Origin: Allobosea sp. Tri-44
GTDB taxonomy: Bacteria > Pseudomonadota > Alphaproteobacteria > Rhizobiales > Beijerinckiaceae
Assembly: GCF_004123845.1 (NCBI RefSeq)
Contig: NZ_NBDP01000042.1
Location: 186,001-250,000 of the forward strand
Length of the DNA: 64,000 nt
Reading direction: 5' to 3'
The position numbers and the translations under genes are program-made. The notes under the pieces are model-generated. The model ran no database searches and was not told the DNA's origin. It saw nothing but the letters and a program-made list of their open reading frames with translations. Shown here one piece after another: positions 23,380 to 32,045 of the stretch (position 1 is the first letter of the stretch; each line of letters begins with the position of its first letter).

Positions 23380-25647
23380 ATGGATCCGTTGGCGGAACTC
23401 AAGCAGACTTTTTTCCAGGAATGCGATGAACTCCTCGGCGCGCTGGAGCAAAAGCTCCAGTTGCTCGATGAAGGTTCGACCGATCCCGAGGACGTCAACG
23501 CCGCCTTCCGCGCCATCCACTCGATCAAGGGTGGCGCAGGCGCTTTCGGCTGCACCGACCTTGTCGGCTTCGCACATGTCTTCGAAGCTGCGCTCGACCA
23601 TTTGCGCTCGGGCCGCGTTGCGCTCGGGGATGCGCCATTCGCCCTGTTCCTGCGCTGCTCGGATGCGGTCTCCGATCTCGTCAACGCTGCGCGCAACGAC
23701 GAGGTCGCGCCGGTGCGCCCCGATTTGCTCGCGGCGCTCGAGCAGGTCGGGCAGGCCAAGGCGGCGCCGTCGGCCGCTCCGGCCGCGCCCGCGGCCGATG
23801 CACCGCCCGGCATTGCTGCACTCGGCAACCTCCTTGCCCTGGTCGACTCCAAGATGGGCGCGCCGGCACCGGCGGTGCCCGCCAAGGAGGATGACGGCTG
23901 GGACGACGAGCCCGTCGTCGCTGCGCCGGTCCGCAGGCTCGGCTATGACGTGCGCATCAAGATCACACCGGAAGCCGACCTGTTCCGCCGGGTGATCGAG
24001 CCCCGCGTGGCGATCGGCATCCTGCCGGCGGAGGAGATCGTCTCGGTCGCCTGCGATCTCAGCCATGTCCCGCCACTCGAGGCCCTCGACGTCACCGATT
24101 GCCATATGCGCTTCGAGGTGATGCTGCGGACTGCATTGTCGGCCGAGGAGATCGTCTCGAAATTCGACTTCACCCTCGCCAATGAGGAGTTCGAGGTCGA
24201 GGTCCTGGCGGATGCCGAGATCGAGACCGCCCCCGCGGTTCCGGCCGAGGTGCCGCAAAGCGTCGCTGCCGACCTGTCGGCGATCCTTGCCCGGCTCGGG
24301 CCGAGCGCCGATGCCGCGCCGGAGCCCGACATTCACCCCGTCGCTGCCGTGGTTCCGGTCGCCGCTGCCGCAGTGGCCGCAGCCCCAGCGGCGCCGCGTG
24401 CGCCGGTGCGCCCCGCCGCCAACGATACCGTCGCAGCCCGCCAGCGCCAGGCCGTCAGCGTCCGCGTCGATCTCGATCGAATCGACCGGTTGATGAACCT
24501 GGTCGGCGAGATTGTCATCACCCAGTCGATGCTGGTCGAGTGCGTGCGCTCGCTGCCCTATGACGTCTACGCCAAGACCGCCGAAGGCATCCTGACCCTG
24601 TCGCGCCAGACGCGCGAGTTGCAGGACCACGTCATGGCGGTGCGCGCCCAGCCGGTGAAGGCGGTCTTCCAGCGCATGCCGCGCCTGGTGCGCGAGCTCG
24701 CGCAGACGCTCGGCAAGGAAGTGAAGCTCGTCCTCGAAGGCGAGAACACCGAGGTCGACAAGACGATCATCGAGGAACTGGCCGATCCGCTGACCCACAT
24801 GATCCGCAATTCGATGGATCACGGCGTCGAGACGCCGGAGGAGCGCATCGCCGCCGGCAAGCACCCGGAAGGCACAATCAAGCTGATCGCCGAGCATCGC
24901 GCCGGCCGCATCGTCATCTCGGTCACCGACGACGGACGCGGAATCGGTCGCGACAGGCTGCTGGCCAAGGCGAAGTCCCGTGGCCTTGTCGGCGCCGACG
25001 AGAAGCTCGCGCCGGAGGAGATCGATCAGCTGATCTTCGCCGCTGGCCTGTCGACGGCGGACGCGGTCAGCGACATCTCCGGCCGCGGCGTCGGCATGGA
25101 TGTCGTCCGCCGCAATGTCGAATCGCTCGGCGGCCGTATCAGCGTCGATTCCGAGCCCGGCCGCGGCTGCAAGTTCACGCTCGCTTTGCCGCTGACGCTC
25201 GCCGTGCTCGAAGGCATGGTGATCCGCTGTGGCGACGACCGCTACGTCATCCCGATCGCCAGCGTGATCGAGACCCAGCACCTCGCCAACACGCCGATCG
25301 AGCACCTGACCTTCGGCCAGGAAGTGCTGCGCTGGCGCGGCGAGATCACGCCGCTCCACCGGCTCGGGGCCGTGATGGGCTCGGCCGGCACGCGCGACGA
25401 GAACATCATCATCATCGCGGAGACCGAGCGCGGCGGCAATGTCGGCATCGCCGTCGACGAGATCGTCGGCCAGCAGCAGGTCGTCGTGAAGAGCCTCGAA
25501 TCGAATTACGGCACGGTCAACGGCGCCTCCGCCGCGACCATTCTGGGCGACGGCCTCGTCGCCCTCATCCTCGATGTCGACTCGATGTTGCGCTTGGCCG
25601 CATCGGGCGTCCGCCAACCCGTTCCCGAACTCAAACTGGCTGGATGA
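23380..25647 (+). CDS. cheA: Chemotaxis histidine kinase CheA
   Basis: Cytoplasmic kinase, 755 aa. The P1 HPt domain holds phospho-His47 in FRAIHSIKGGAGAFG. A long P1-P3 stretch (about 130-355) contains an extra beta-type region and an Ala/Pro-rich linker. The P3 dimerisation helices have DRLMNLVGEIVITQSML. The P4 ATPase has the N box (MIRNSMDHGVE), G1 (VTDDGRGIG) and G2 (GRGVGMDVV), and the C-terminal P5 CheW-like domain ends VDSMLRLA. It lies between cheY and cheW (three bases before cheW). All catalytic motifs are intact, so it is a functional kinase for the receptors encoded in the cluster. Confidence 0.97.
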   Translation: MDPLAELKQTFFQECDELLGALEQKLQLLDEGSTDPEDVNAAFRAIHSIKGGAGAFGCTDLVGFAHVFEAALDHLRSGRVALGDAPFALFLRCSDAVSDLVNAARNDEVAPVRPDLLAALEQVGQAKAAPSAAPAAPAADAPPGIAALGNLLALVDSKMGAPAPAVPAKEDDGWDDEPVVAAPVRRLGYDVRIKITPEADLFRRVIEPRVAIGILPAEEIVSVACDLSHVPPLEALDVTDCHMRFEVMLRTALSAEEIVSKFDFTLANEEFEVEVLADAEIETAPAVPAEVPQSVAADLSAILARLGPSADAAPEPDIHPVAAVVPVAAAAVAAAPAAPRAPVRPAANDTVAARQRQAVSVRVDLDRIDRLMNLVGEIVITQSMLVECVRSLPYDVYAKTAEGILTLSRQTRELQDHVMAVRAQPVKAVFQRMPRLVRELAQTLGKEVKLVLEGENTEVDKTIIEELADPLTHMIRNSMDHGVETPEERIAAGKHPEGTIKLIAEHRAGRIVISVTDDGRGIGRDRLLAKAKSRGLVGADEKLAPEEIDQLIFAAGLSTADAVSDISGRGVGMDVVRRNVESLGGRISVDSEPGRGCKFTLALPLTLAVLEGMVIRCGDDRYVIPIASVIETQHLANTPIEHLTFGQEVLRWRGEITPLHRLGAVMGSAGTRDENIIIIAETERGGNVGIAVDEIVGQQQVVVKSLESNYGTVNGASAATILGDGLVALILDVDSMLRLAASGVRQPVPELKLAG

Positions 25648-25650
25648 ACC

Positions 25651-26154
25651 ATGTCCCTGCAGCTCAGCGAAAAGCACTTCACCTCGGCGCAGCCTGAGTC
25701 CGCGGCGCGCCGGATCGTCACCTTCCGGGTCGGCGACCGTACCTTCGGTATCGATGTCGGCATGGTCCGCGAGATCAAGGGCTGGCAGGCGACGACGCCG
25801 CTGCCGCATGCGGCGCCGCATGTGCGCGGCGTGCTCAACCTGCGCGGCGTCATCCTCGCGGTCTACGATCTGCGCACCGCGATCGGGCTCGGTAGCACCG
25901 AGGCCACTGCGACCCATGTCATCGTCGTCGTCGACGTCGAGGACAAGACCGCCGGCCTCTTGGTCGACTCGGTCTCCGACATCGTCGACGTCCCGGTCAG
26001 CGCGGTCCGTCCGGCGCCGGATCTGGAGCGCGACGAGCATGGGCTGATCGAAGGCCTCGTCCTCCTCGACACCGAGATCGTCGCCTTGCTCGACCTTGCG
26101 GCGGTGATCCGTGACGGCGGTGACAACCAGGACAAGCAACTGCGCGTCGCCTGA
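25651..26154 (+). CDS. cheW: Chemotaxis coupling protein CheW
   Basis: 167 aa, one CheW domain. RIVTFRVGDRTFGIDVGMVREIKGW begins the fold and HVRGVLNLRGVILAVYDLR is the family hallmark (NLRG). It couples receptors to CheA P5. It starts three bases after cheA and is followed by the receptor gene. A short 20-residue N-terminal tail precedes the fold. Confidence 0.96.
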   Translation: MSLQLSEKHFTSAQPESAARRIVTFRVGDRTFGIDVGMVREIKGWQATTPLPHAAPHVRGVLNLRGVILAVYDLRTAIGLGSTEATATHVIVVVDVEDKTAGLLVDSVSDIVDVPVSAVRPAPDLERDEHGLIEGLVLLDTEIVALLDLAAVIRDGGDNQDKQLRVA

Positions 26155-26229
26155 GCATCCGATGGCCCCAGGCAGCGCCCAGCCGGTAGGCCAGAGATCA
26201 GTCCGATCGCCTGAGAGACAAACGAGCCG

Positions 26230-28176
26230 ATGAGCCAACTGGGCGTCCTCTCGAAACTATCGGTCAAGCTGCCGGCGCTCTTCGCCGGCGGCGCTGCCGT
26301 TTCGGGCGGGCTCGTCGCATTCGCGGTTCAGCAGAGCGCAGCCGCAAAGCTCGGCGCCCTCGGCCTCTCCAGCCAGCAGGCCGATGCAGCATTGTCGGCG
26401 CTTACAAGCCTGTCGCTGCCCTTCGGCGCTGCCGGCCTCGCCATCGCCGCCGGCCTCGGCTGGCTGACGGCCCGTTCGCTGACGCGGCCGGTGACGGCGC
26501 TGCGCGAGGGCATGGAGAAGCTTTCGGAAGGCGCTGCAGAAGACATGCCCGGGCTCGCCCGCCGCGACGAGATCGGCGATCTGTCGCGGGCGCTACGCCA
26601 GGTCCAGGAGAGTTCCCTCGAGGCAGGACGCATCCGCACAGCGCTCGACGGCTGCCGCACCTGCATCATGGTCTGCGATGCGCAGGACCGCGTCGTCTAC
26701 GTCAACAAGTCGCTGCTGAGCTTCTTCAGCGGGGCGCAGGAGGATTTCCGCGCCGCCTTCCCGGGCGTCTCGGCCAAGGACATGCTCGGCAAGGTGCTGG
26801 AGCTGTTCGCCGGCACGCAGGGCGTTCCAGAAGCCCGCACCATGCGCGTGCCGCTCGGCCGGCGCATGGTTGCGCTGACGCTGACCACGATGACGCAACC
26901 TGGCGGCCAGCGACTCGGCTCGACGATCGAGTGGCGCGAGCTGACCGAGGAATTGCGCGCCGCCGATGAGGTCGCGGCTGTCGTCGCCGCGGCGGCCGGG
27001 GGCGATTTCTCCCGGCGCGTGCCGCTTGCCGGCAAGCCGGAAGCGCTGCAGCGCATCGCCGAAGGCATCAACGAGATCAATACGATCGTCGAGGCTGCCA
27101 CGAACGAATTCGCGGCGGTTCTGTCAGGGCTCAACGAGGGCGACCTGACCGGTCGCGTCGACGGCGCCTATGACGGCCGCCTCGGCGAGCTGAAGGCCGG
27201 ACTCAACCAGACGCTGGCGCGGCTGACGCAGACGGTCTCCGGCATCCAGGTGGCGACGGCACAGGTCGCCGCGACGGCCGGGGAGATCAGAGGCGGCGCG
27301 GAAGACCTAGCCGGTCGCACCGAGCAGTCGGCTGCTGGGCTGGAAGAGACGTCGGCGACGACCGGCCAGCTCGCGACCTCGATCGGACAGAGCGCCAGCC
27401 GCTCGCGTGCCGCGACCGCGCTTGCCGGGGAGGCGATGGCGGTCGCCGGCAGTGGTCAGGAAGCCGTGGCCGAGACGATCGGCGCGATCGGGCGGATGGA
27501 GCAGTCATCGGCGCGGATTGCCGAGATCGTCTCGGTGATCGACGGCATCGCCTTCCAGACCAATCTGCTGGCGCTCAACGCCGCAGTCGAAGCGGCTCGC
27601 GCCGGCGACGCCGGCAAGGGCTTCGCCGTGGTCGCGAGCGAGGTCCGCACGCTGGCACAGCGCTCCGCCACCGCCGCCAAGGACATCAAGGGCGTGATCG
27701 CCAATTCCAACGCTGAGGTCGCCGAGGGCGTGCGCCTGGTGCGCCGGACCGGCGAGACGCTCGGCCGCATCGTCACGGCGGTGGAGCAGGTCTCCGCCAC
27801 CATCTCGGAGATTTCGCAGGCAAGCGCCGAGCAGGCGACCGACATCGCAGCGATGAGCCGGTCCGTCGCGGCGATGGACGAGGCGACCCAGCAGAATGCG
27901 GCGCTGGCCGAGCAGAGCGCCGGCTCGGCTGCGAGCCTCGCCGAGCAGACGCAGGCGCTGCGCGAGCTCGCCAGCTTCTTCCAGCTGGGCAGGGCGGTCC
28001 AGGCGCGACCAGCCTCGATCGAGCCGAGCTGGCAGCGCCCGGCCGCCGCGAACGTGCCGACCGAGCCGCGACGCCTGCCCGTTCGCCACGACACCCATTC
28101 CGCCGAAGCCCGCCTCGTCACTCCGCGCCGCCGCGTCGCCGGCGGAGGACGGAAGGACGAGTGGGCCGAGTTCTAG
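26230..28176 (+). CDS. Membrane methyl-accepting chemotaxis protein with PAS domain and CheR-tether end
   Basis: 648 aa. Two close membrane helices (about 14-36 and 62-85) enclose only a short outer loop, so sensing is not by a large periplasmic domain. HAMP follows, then a PAS-like domain (about 138-240; [19 protein letters not shown]), a second HAMP-like segment, and the signalling module with the canonical tip [20 protein letters not shown]. The C-terminus ends in EWAEF, fitting the xWxxF tether that CheR and CheB bind in NWETF-type receptors. It lies between cheW and cheR. The PAS domain suggests redox or energy sensing. Confidence 0.93.
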   Translation: MSQLGVLSKLSVKLPALFAGGAAVSGGLVAFAVQQSAAAKLGALGLSSQQADAALSALTSLSLPFGAAGLAIAAGLGWLTARSLTRPVTALREGMEKLSEGAAEDMPGLARRDEIGDLSRALRQVQESSLEAGRIRTALDGCRTCIMVCDAQDRVVYVNKSLLSFFSGAQEDFRAAFPGVSAKDMLGKVLELFAGTQGVPEARTMRVPLGRRMVALTLTTMTQPGGQRLGSTIEWRELTEELRAADEVAAVVAAAAGGDFSRRVPLAGKPEALQRIAEGINEINTIVEAATNEFAAVLSGLNEGDLTGRVDGAYDGRLGELKAGLNQTLARLTQTVSGIQVATAQVAATAGEIRGGAEDLAGRTEQSAAGLEETSATTGQLATSIGQSASRSRAATALAGEAMAVAGSGQEAVAETIGAIGRMEQSSARIAEIVSVIDGIAFQTNLLALNAAVEAARAGDAGKGFAVVASEVRTLAQRSATAAKDIKGVIANSNAEVAEGVRLVRRTGETLGRIVTAVEQVSATISEISQASAEQATDIAAMSRSVAAMDEATQQNAALAEQSAGSAASLAEQTQALRELASFFQLGRAVQARPASIEPSWQRPAAANVPTEPRRLPVRHDTHSAEARLVTPRRRVAGGGRKDEWAEF

Positions 28177-28198
28177 TTCTTATCGCCAAGGCCGAAGC

Positions 28199-29050
28199 AT
28201 GCTTGCGCCTCAACCTGCCCAGTCAGACACCACGCTCAGCCGGGACGACATGGCCCTTGTGGCCAAGCTCGTCTACGAGCATGCGGGTATCGTCATCCGC
28301 GAGCACAAGGAGGCGATGGCGCGCGGACGGCTGGCGCGGCGCGTCAAGGTGCTTGGCCTCGGCTCGATCGCGGAATACTGCGCCTATCTGCGCACCGCGT
28401 CGGCAGTGGATGAAATTCCCGAGCTGATCAACGCGGTCACCACCAACCACACTGCTTTCTTCCGCGAGCGCCACCATTTCGACCACCTGCGCAAGGACGT
28501 GCTGCCGCGTCTGATCCAGGAGCGGGCGGGCCGGCGTGGTCGCATCCGGATCTGGTCGGCGGCCTGCTCTTCGGGCGAGGAGCCCTACAGCGCCGCGGCG
28601 ATCTCGCGCGACGTGATCGGCCATCGAAGCGACCTCGACTTCAAGATCCTGGCGACCGACATCGATACCGACATCCTCGACAGGGCCGCCTCCGGGCAAT
28701 ACCCCACCGACCAGTTCGAGCGGCTGCCGGCCGATCTGCGCCCGCTGCTCAAGCTGGAAGGCCAGAACGGGCGCGGCGAAGCGCGCATCGCCGATGAGCT
28801 CAAGCGGCTGATCGCGTTCAAACGGCTGAACCTGATCGAGAGCTGGCCGATGAAGGGGCCGTTCGATGTGATCTTCTGCCGCAACGTCTTCATCTATTTC
28901 GACACGCCGACCAAGGCCGCGATCCTCGACCGCTACGTCGCGCTGCTGCAGCCCGGCGGCTTCCTCTATCTCGGCCATTCTGAATCACTGCCACAGCCGC
29001 ACCCGCAACTGCGGCTGATCGGCCGGACGATCTACGAGCGCACGCCATGA
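28199..29050 (+). CDS. cheR: Chemotaxis protein methyltransferase CheR
   Basis: 283 aa. N-terminal all-helical domain followed by the SAM-binding domain with RIRIWSAACSSGEEPYS (motif I region), LATDIDTDILDRA and FDVIFCRNVFIYFDTPTKA. It methylates receptor glutamates using S-adenosylmethionine. The ATG at 28199 begins the conserved helical domain; the longer frame lies inside the receptor gene. Its stop overlaps the start of cheD (ATGA). CheR probably docks on the EWAEF end of the receptor encoded next door. Confidence 0.96.
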   Translation: MLAPQPAQSDTTLSRDDMALVAKLVYEHAGIVIREHKEAMARGRLARRVKVLGLGSIAEYCAYLRTASAVDEIPELINAVTTNHTAFFRERHHFDHLRKDVLPRLIQERAGRRGRIRIWSAACSSGEEPYSAAAISRDVIGHRSDLDFKILATDIDTDILDRAASGQYPTDQFERLPADLRPLLKLEGQNGRGEARIADELKRLIAFKRLNLIESWPMKGPFDVIFCRNVFIYFDTPTKAAILDRYVALLQPGGFLYLGHSESLPQPHPQLRLIGRTIYERTP

Positions 29051-29640
29051 GCCTGAACCGATCCTCACGGCGCTATTTCGATCCGCGCTTCGAAGCCACC
29101 ATCATCACGGTCGCGCCGGGCGAGCACGAGATCACCGCGGCGAAGGACGAGATCGTCGCCACCGTGCTCGGCTCCTGCGTCTCGGTCTGCATGCGCGACC
29201 CGCAGATCGGTGTCGGCGGGCTCAACCATTTCCTGCTGCCCAAGAACAATGGCGGCACCGATACCCATGCCGGCGAGCGCTATGGCGACACCGCCATGGA
29301 AGTGCTGATCAACGGGCTGCTCAAGCGCGGCGCCAGGCGCGGCCAGCTCGAGGCCAAGGTCTTCGGCGGTGCACGCGTGCTCTCTGGCGCCACCATGCTG
29401 GCGATCGGCGAGGGCAATATCATCTTCGTCAATGAGTTCCTCGCCCGCGAGGGCATCCCGGTCGTCTCCAGGGATGTCGGCGGCACGCGCTCGCGCCGGA
29501 TCCACTACCAGCCCGCGACCGGGCGCGCCTGGGTCCAGCATGTCCAGCAAGCGGCGCGCGATCCCGAGCGCGAGCAGGAAATGGCCTATCTCAACCGCCT
29601 CAAGACCCAGCCTGTTGCCGGTGAAGTGGAGATCTGGTGA
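29047..29640 (+). CDS. cheD: Chemoreceptor glutamine deamidase CheD
   Basis: 197 aa. VLGSCVSVCMRD contains the catalytic Cys44, and GGLNHFLLPK the catalytic His61, with the same 17-residue spacing as in T. maritima CheD. The C-terminal half has KVFGGARVL and VSRDVGGTRSRRIHY, also conserved. It deamidates receptor Gln to Glu and can assist CheY-P control. It overlaps cheR by four bases and cheB by one, so the three adaptation enzymes are coupled. Confidence 0.95.
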   Translation: MSLNRSSRRYFDPRFEATIITVAPGEHEITAAKDEIVATVLGSCVSVCMRDPQIGVGGLNHFLLPKNNGGTDTHAGERYGDTAMEVLINGLLKRGARRGQLEAKVFGGARVLSGATMLAIGEGNIIFVNEFLAREGIPVVSRDVGGTRSRRIHYQPATGRAWVQHVQQAARDPEREQEMAYLNRLKTQPVAGEVEIW

Positions 29641-30746
29641 TGAGCGTGCTGACCTCCGGTGGCCCGGTCAAAGTCCTCGTCGTCGACGATTCTGTGCTGA
29701 TGCAGAAGTTGATGACGCAGATCATCAACTCGACCCCCGGCTTCCAGGTGATTGGCGTCGCCGGCAGCGCCGAGGAGGGCTGGGACGCGATCCAGGAATT
29801 GCGTCCCGACATCCTGACGCTCGACCTCGAACTGCCCGGCCGGCATGGGCTCAAGCTGCTCGCCCGCGTGCTGAAACAGGATCCGCTGCCGGTGCTGATC
29901 GTCTCGGCCTTTGGCGGGCCGGGTGCCGACAACACCATCCAGGCGCTGGAGCTCGGCGCGATCGACTTCATCGAGAAGCCGGATGGGTCGACCCATACGC
30001 TCGAAGGCTTCATGAAGCATGTCGCGGCGGCGCTGCAGCGCGCCTCGGCCAGCCGGCGCCTGATGGCGGCTGCGAAGGAAATGGTCACGCAGCAGCGGCC
30101 CCAGAGCGCTCCGGCCCGGCCCGTCGCGGTGCATATGCCTGCCAACCACGGCAAGGTCGCGCTGATCGCGATCGGCGCCTCGACCGGCGGCGTGCCGGCG
30201 GTGCAGACCGTGATGCGCGATGCCGCGCATCTGCGCCTGCCGATCGCCGTGGTCCAGCACATGCCGGCCGGCTACACGGCCAAGTTTGCGGCGCGGCTTT
30301 CGGCTGCGACCGGGCTCGACGTGCGCGAGGCGGCCGATGGCGATCGCCTGCGGCCGGGCATGGCGGTGGTCGCGCCGGGCGGCACGAAGCATCTCGAGAT
30401 CGAGGAGCGGCGCGGCGAACTCGTTTGTGTCGTCAAGGAGGGGCCGCTGGTCAGCGGGCATTGCCCTTCGGTCGACGTGATGTTCCATTCGGTCGCCCGC
30501 TCGCTCGGCAGCCACGCGATCGGCGTCCTGCTCACCGGCATGGGCCGCGACGGCGCTGACGGTTTGTTAGCCATGCGCAAAGCCGGTGCTGCGACGTTAA
30601 TCCAAAGTGGCGAGACCTGTGTGGTAAACGGGATGCCGAAAGCCGCGTTCGAGTTGGGCGCCGCTGATCGGGTCGTACCGCTCGACCAGATCGGGGGAGC
30701 CATCGCGGGATTGCTGGGCGAGCGCCCGCAGCAGCGCACCGCGTAG
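29640..30746 (+). CDS. cheB: Chemotaxis response regulator protein-glutamate methylesterase CheB
   Basis: 368 aa. The N-terminal receiver has VLVVDDSVLMQ, phospho-Asp in ILTLDLELPGRHG and Lys in FIEKPDG. The C-terminal esterase has the serine motif AIGASTGGVPA, His in VVQHMPAGYT and Asp in GMGRDGADG, the complete catalytic triad. It removes methyl groups from receptors when phosphorylated. The ATG at 29640 overlaps the cheD stop (TGATG); a GTG at 29637 is an alternative start. It ends 112 bases before the last cheY. Confidence 0.96.
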   Translation: MSVLTSGGPVKVLVVDDSVLMQKLMTQIINSTPGFQVIGVAGSAEEGWDAIQELRPDILTLDLELPGRHGLKLLARVLKQDPLPVLIVSAFGGPGADNTIQALELGAIDFIEKPDGSTHTLEGFMKHVAAALQRASASRRLMAAAKEMVTQQRPQSAPARPVAVHMPANHGKVALIAIGASTGGVPAVQTVMRDAAHLRLPIAVVQHMPAGYTAKFAARLSAATGLDVREAADGDRLRPGMAVVAPGGTKHLEIEERRGELVCVVKEGPLVSGHCPSVDVMFHSVARSLGSHAIGVLLTGMGRDGADGLLAMRKAGAATLIQSGETCVVNGMPKAAFELGAADRVVPLDQIGGAIAGLLGERPQQRTA

Positions 30747-30799
30747 ATCATCGCGCGTCCAAACGGACGCGGTCACGATGATCTATTACATTGTTATCG

Positions 30800-30843
30800 C
30801 ATCGGATTCCTCCGAAAAGTGGAATCCACTTTTCGGTCCGATG
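30800..30843. repeat. Palindromic repeat between cheB and cheY
   Basis: A 44-bp palindrome with CATCGGA / TCCGATG outer arms and the core CCGAAAAGTGG-AAT-CCACTTTTCGG. The core AAAAGTGG-N3-CCACTTTT is the same as in the element at 17078-17128. It sits 16 bases before the cheY start and, as a hairpin in the mRNA, could separate cheY expression from the upstream genes. Confidence 0.8.
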
Positions 30844-30858
30844 TTATGGGAGAGTGCC

Positions 30859-31245
30859 ATGTCAAAGGCGAGAAGCGAGTACCGCATCCTCGTGGTCGAC
30901 GACCAGAAGAGCATGCGCGGACTCGCGACCTACTTCCTCAAGCAGATCGAGTTCCAGGACATCGACGAGGCCGAGAACGCCCGCGAAGCCCTGATGAAGA
31001 TGCAGACCAAGCGCTACGATCTGCTGCTGCTCGACTGGAACATGGACGGGATGAGCGGCATCGACCTCCTGCGCGCCATCCGCTCGGTGCCGGAGCTCAA
31101 CCAGATCAAGATCATCATGGCGACCTCGGAGCGCTCGGTCGACAAGATGGACGAGGCGACCACCAACGGTGCCGACCACTACGTCGTGAAGCCCTATGAG
31201 CTGCGCGATCTCGAGGTGCGCGTGAAGAAGGTGCTGGCCTGCTGA
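30859..31245 (+). CDS. cheY: CheY chemotaxis response regulator (second copy)
   Basis: 128-residue receiver domain. It has ILVVDDQKSMRGL, phospho-Asp in LLLLDWNMDGMSG, the switch Thr/Ser in MATSERS and Lys in YVVKPYELRDL, with KKVLAC at the end. It resembles motor-binding CheY in length and in the FLKQI and DWNMP-like segments more than the first copy does. The gene follows a palindromic hairpin and precedes a strong terminator, so it may have its own expression level. The start at 30859 follows GGGAG; the longer frame would translate the palindrome. Confidence 0.95.
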   Translation: MSKARSEYRILVVDDQKSMRGLATYFLKQIEFQDIDEAENAREALMKMQTKRYDLLLLDWNMDGMSGIDLLRAIRSVPELNQIKIIMATSERSVDKMDEATTNGADHYVVKPYELRDLEVRVKKVLAC

Positions 31246-31271
31246 GCGGCCGGCCGAATTGAGAATGAATG

Positions 31272-31298
31272 ACGCCTCGGCCTATGCCGGGGCGTTTT
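31272..31298 (+). terminator. Terminator of the chemotaxis cluster
   Basis: ACGCCTCGGC-CTAT-GCCGGGGCGT forms an 8-10 bp stem with one G-T pair, directly followed by TTTTC. It lies 27 bases after the last cheY. Confidence 0.8.
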
Positions 31299-31373
31299 CG
31301 GTTCCGCTCGCGGATATCTTACTTGGCGAGTAGGCTAATCCGGCAGTAGCCTGGCACCATCGCGGAGCTTCCC

Positions 31374-31931
31374 ATGCGCTTCCATCGCCGCCAGATTCTC
31401 GCTCTTCTCGCGCTCGCACCGGCCGCTCCGGCGCTGGCCGCGCAGGGGGAAAGCAATGCCTATGCCTTCAGCTTCGACCGGGCCGAAGGCGGGCGCATCC
31501 CGCTCTCGGCCTATCGCGATAAGCCGATTCTGATCGTCAACACGGCGACGCAATGCGGTCTTGCCGGGCAGTTCGCCGGGCTCGAACAGCTCTGGCAGCG
31601 CTATCGCGACCGCGGCCTCGTCCTGATCGCGGTACCGAGCAACGATTTTGGCGGGCAGGAGCCGCTCGACGGCGCGGCGATCGCCGAGGTGGTCCGCCAG
31701 AGCCATGGCGCGAACTATCCGATCACACAGAAGAACGTGGTGCGCGGGCCGGAGGCCCATCCGTTCTATCGCTGGGCGGCGAACCAGCGCCCGACCGAGC
31801 TGCCGAACTGGAATTTCCACAAATACCTGATCGGCCGCGACGGCAGCCTAATCGGCAGCTTCAGTTCGCGGATGGATCCGCTCTCGCCGGAGCTGATCCG
31901 CGCGATCGGGCAGGAGCTGGAGAAGGGCTGA
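31374..31931 (+). CDS. Exported glutathione peroxidase family protein
   Basis: 185 aa thiol peroxidase of the GPx family. An N-terminal signal (RRQILALLALAPAAPALAA) suggests export, possibly with a twin-Arg start HRRQ. The peroxidatic Cys61 is in VNTATQCGLAGQF, followed by the NDFGGQEP motif with the conserved Gln. NWNFHKYLIG replaces the usual WNFxKFLV tetrad segment and keeps Trp and Asn. It would reduce organic hydroperoxides in the periplasm, probably with thioredoxin-type donors. It is a single gene between the chemotaxis terminator and a repeat element. Confidence 0.88.
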   Translation: MRFHRRQILALLALAPAAPALAAQGESNAYAFSFDRAEGGRIPLSAYRDKPILIVNTATQCGLAGQFAGLEQLWQRYRDRGLVLIAVPSNDFGGQEPLDGAAIAEVVRQSHGANYPITQKNVVRGPEAHPFYRWAANQRPTELPNWNFHKYLIGRDGSLIGSFSSRMDPLSPELIRAIGQELEKG

Positions 31932-31940
31932 GCCCTACCT

Positions 31941-32025
31941 GTCATTGCGAGGAGCGTAGCGACGAAGCAATCCAGGAGCGGCAGAGCTCTGTAAGTCTGG
32001 ATTGCTTCGCTGCGCTCGCAATGAC
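31941..32025. repeat. 85-bp inverted repeat element, copy 1
   Basis: GTCATTGCGAGGAGCG at one end and CGCTCGCAATGAC at the other, with inner arms GACGAAGCAATCCAG / CTGGATTGCTTCGC. A second copy with the same arms and the shared GCGGCAGAGCTCT centre is at 39281-39370. This type is widespread between genes of alphaproteobacteria. It lies between the convergent peroxidase and manC genes. Confidence 0.85.
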
Positions 32026-32045
32026 GATGCGGCGCCCGGGTGCTC

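Noticed and set aside
23359-26238. A 959-codon minus-strand frame opposite cheA and cheW
   Set aside because: Same cause: a mirror frame of well-supported genes, with no family signature of its own.
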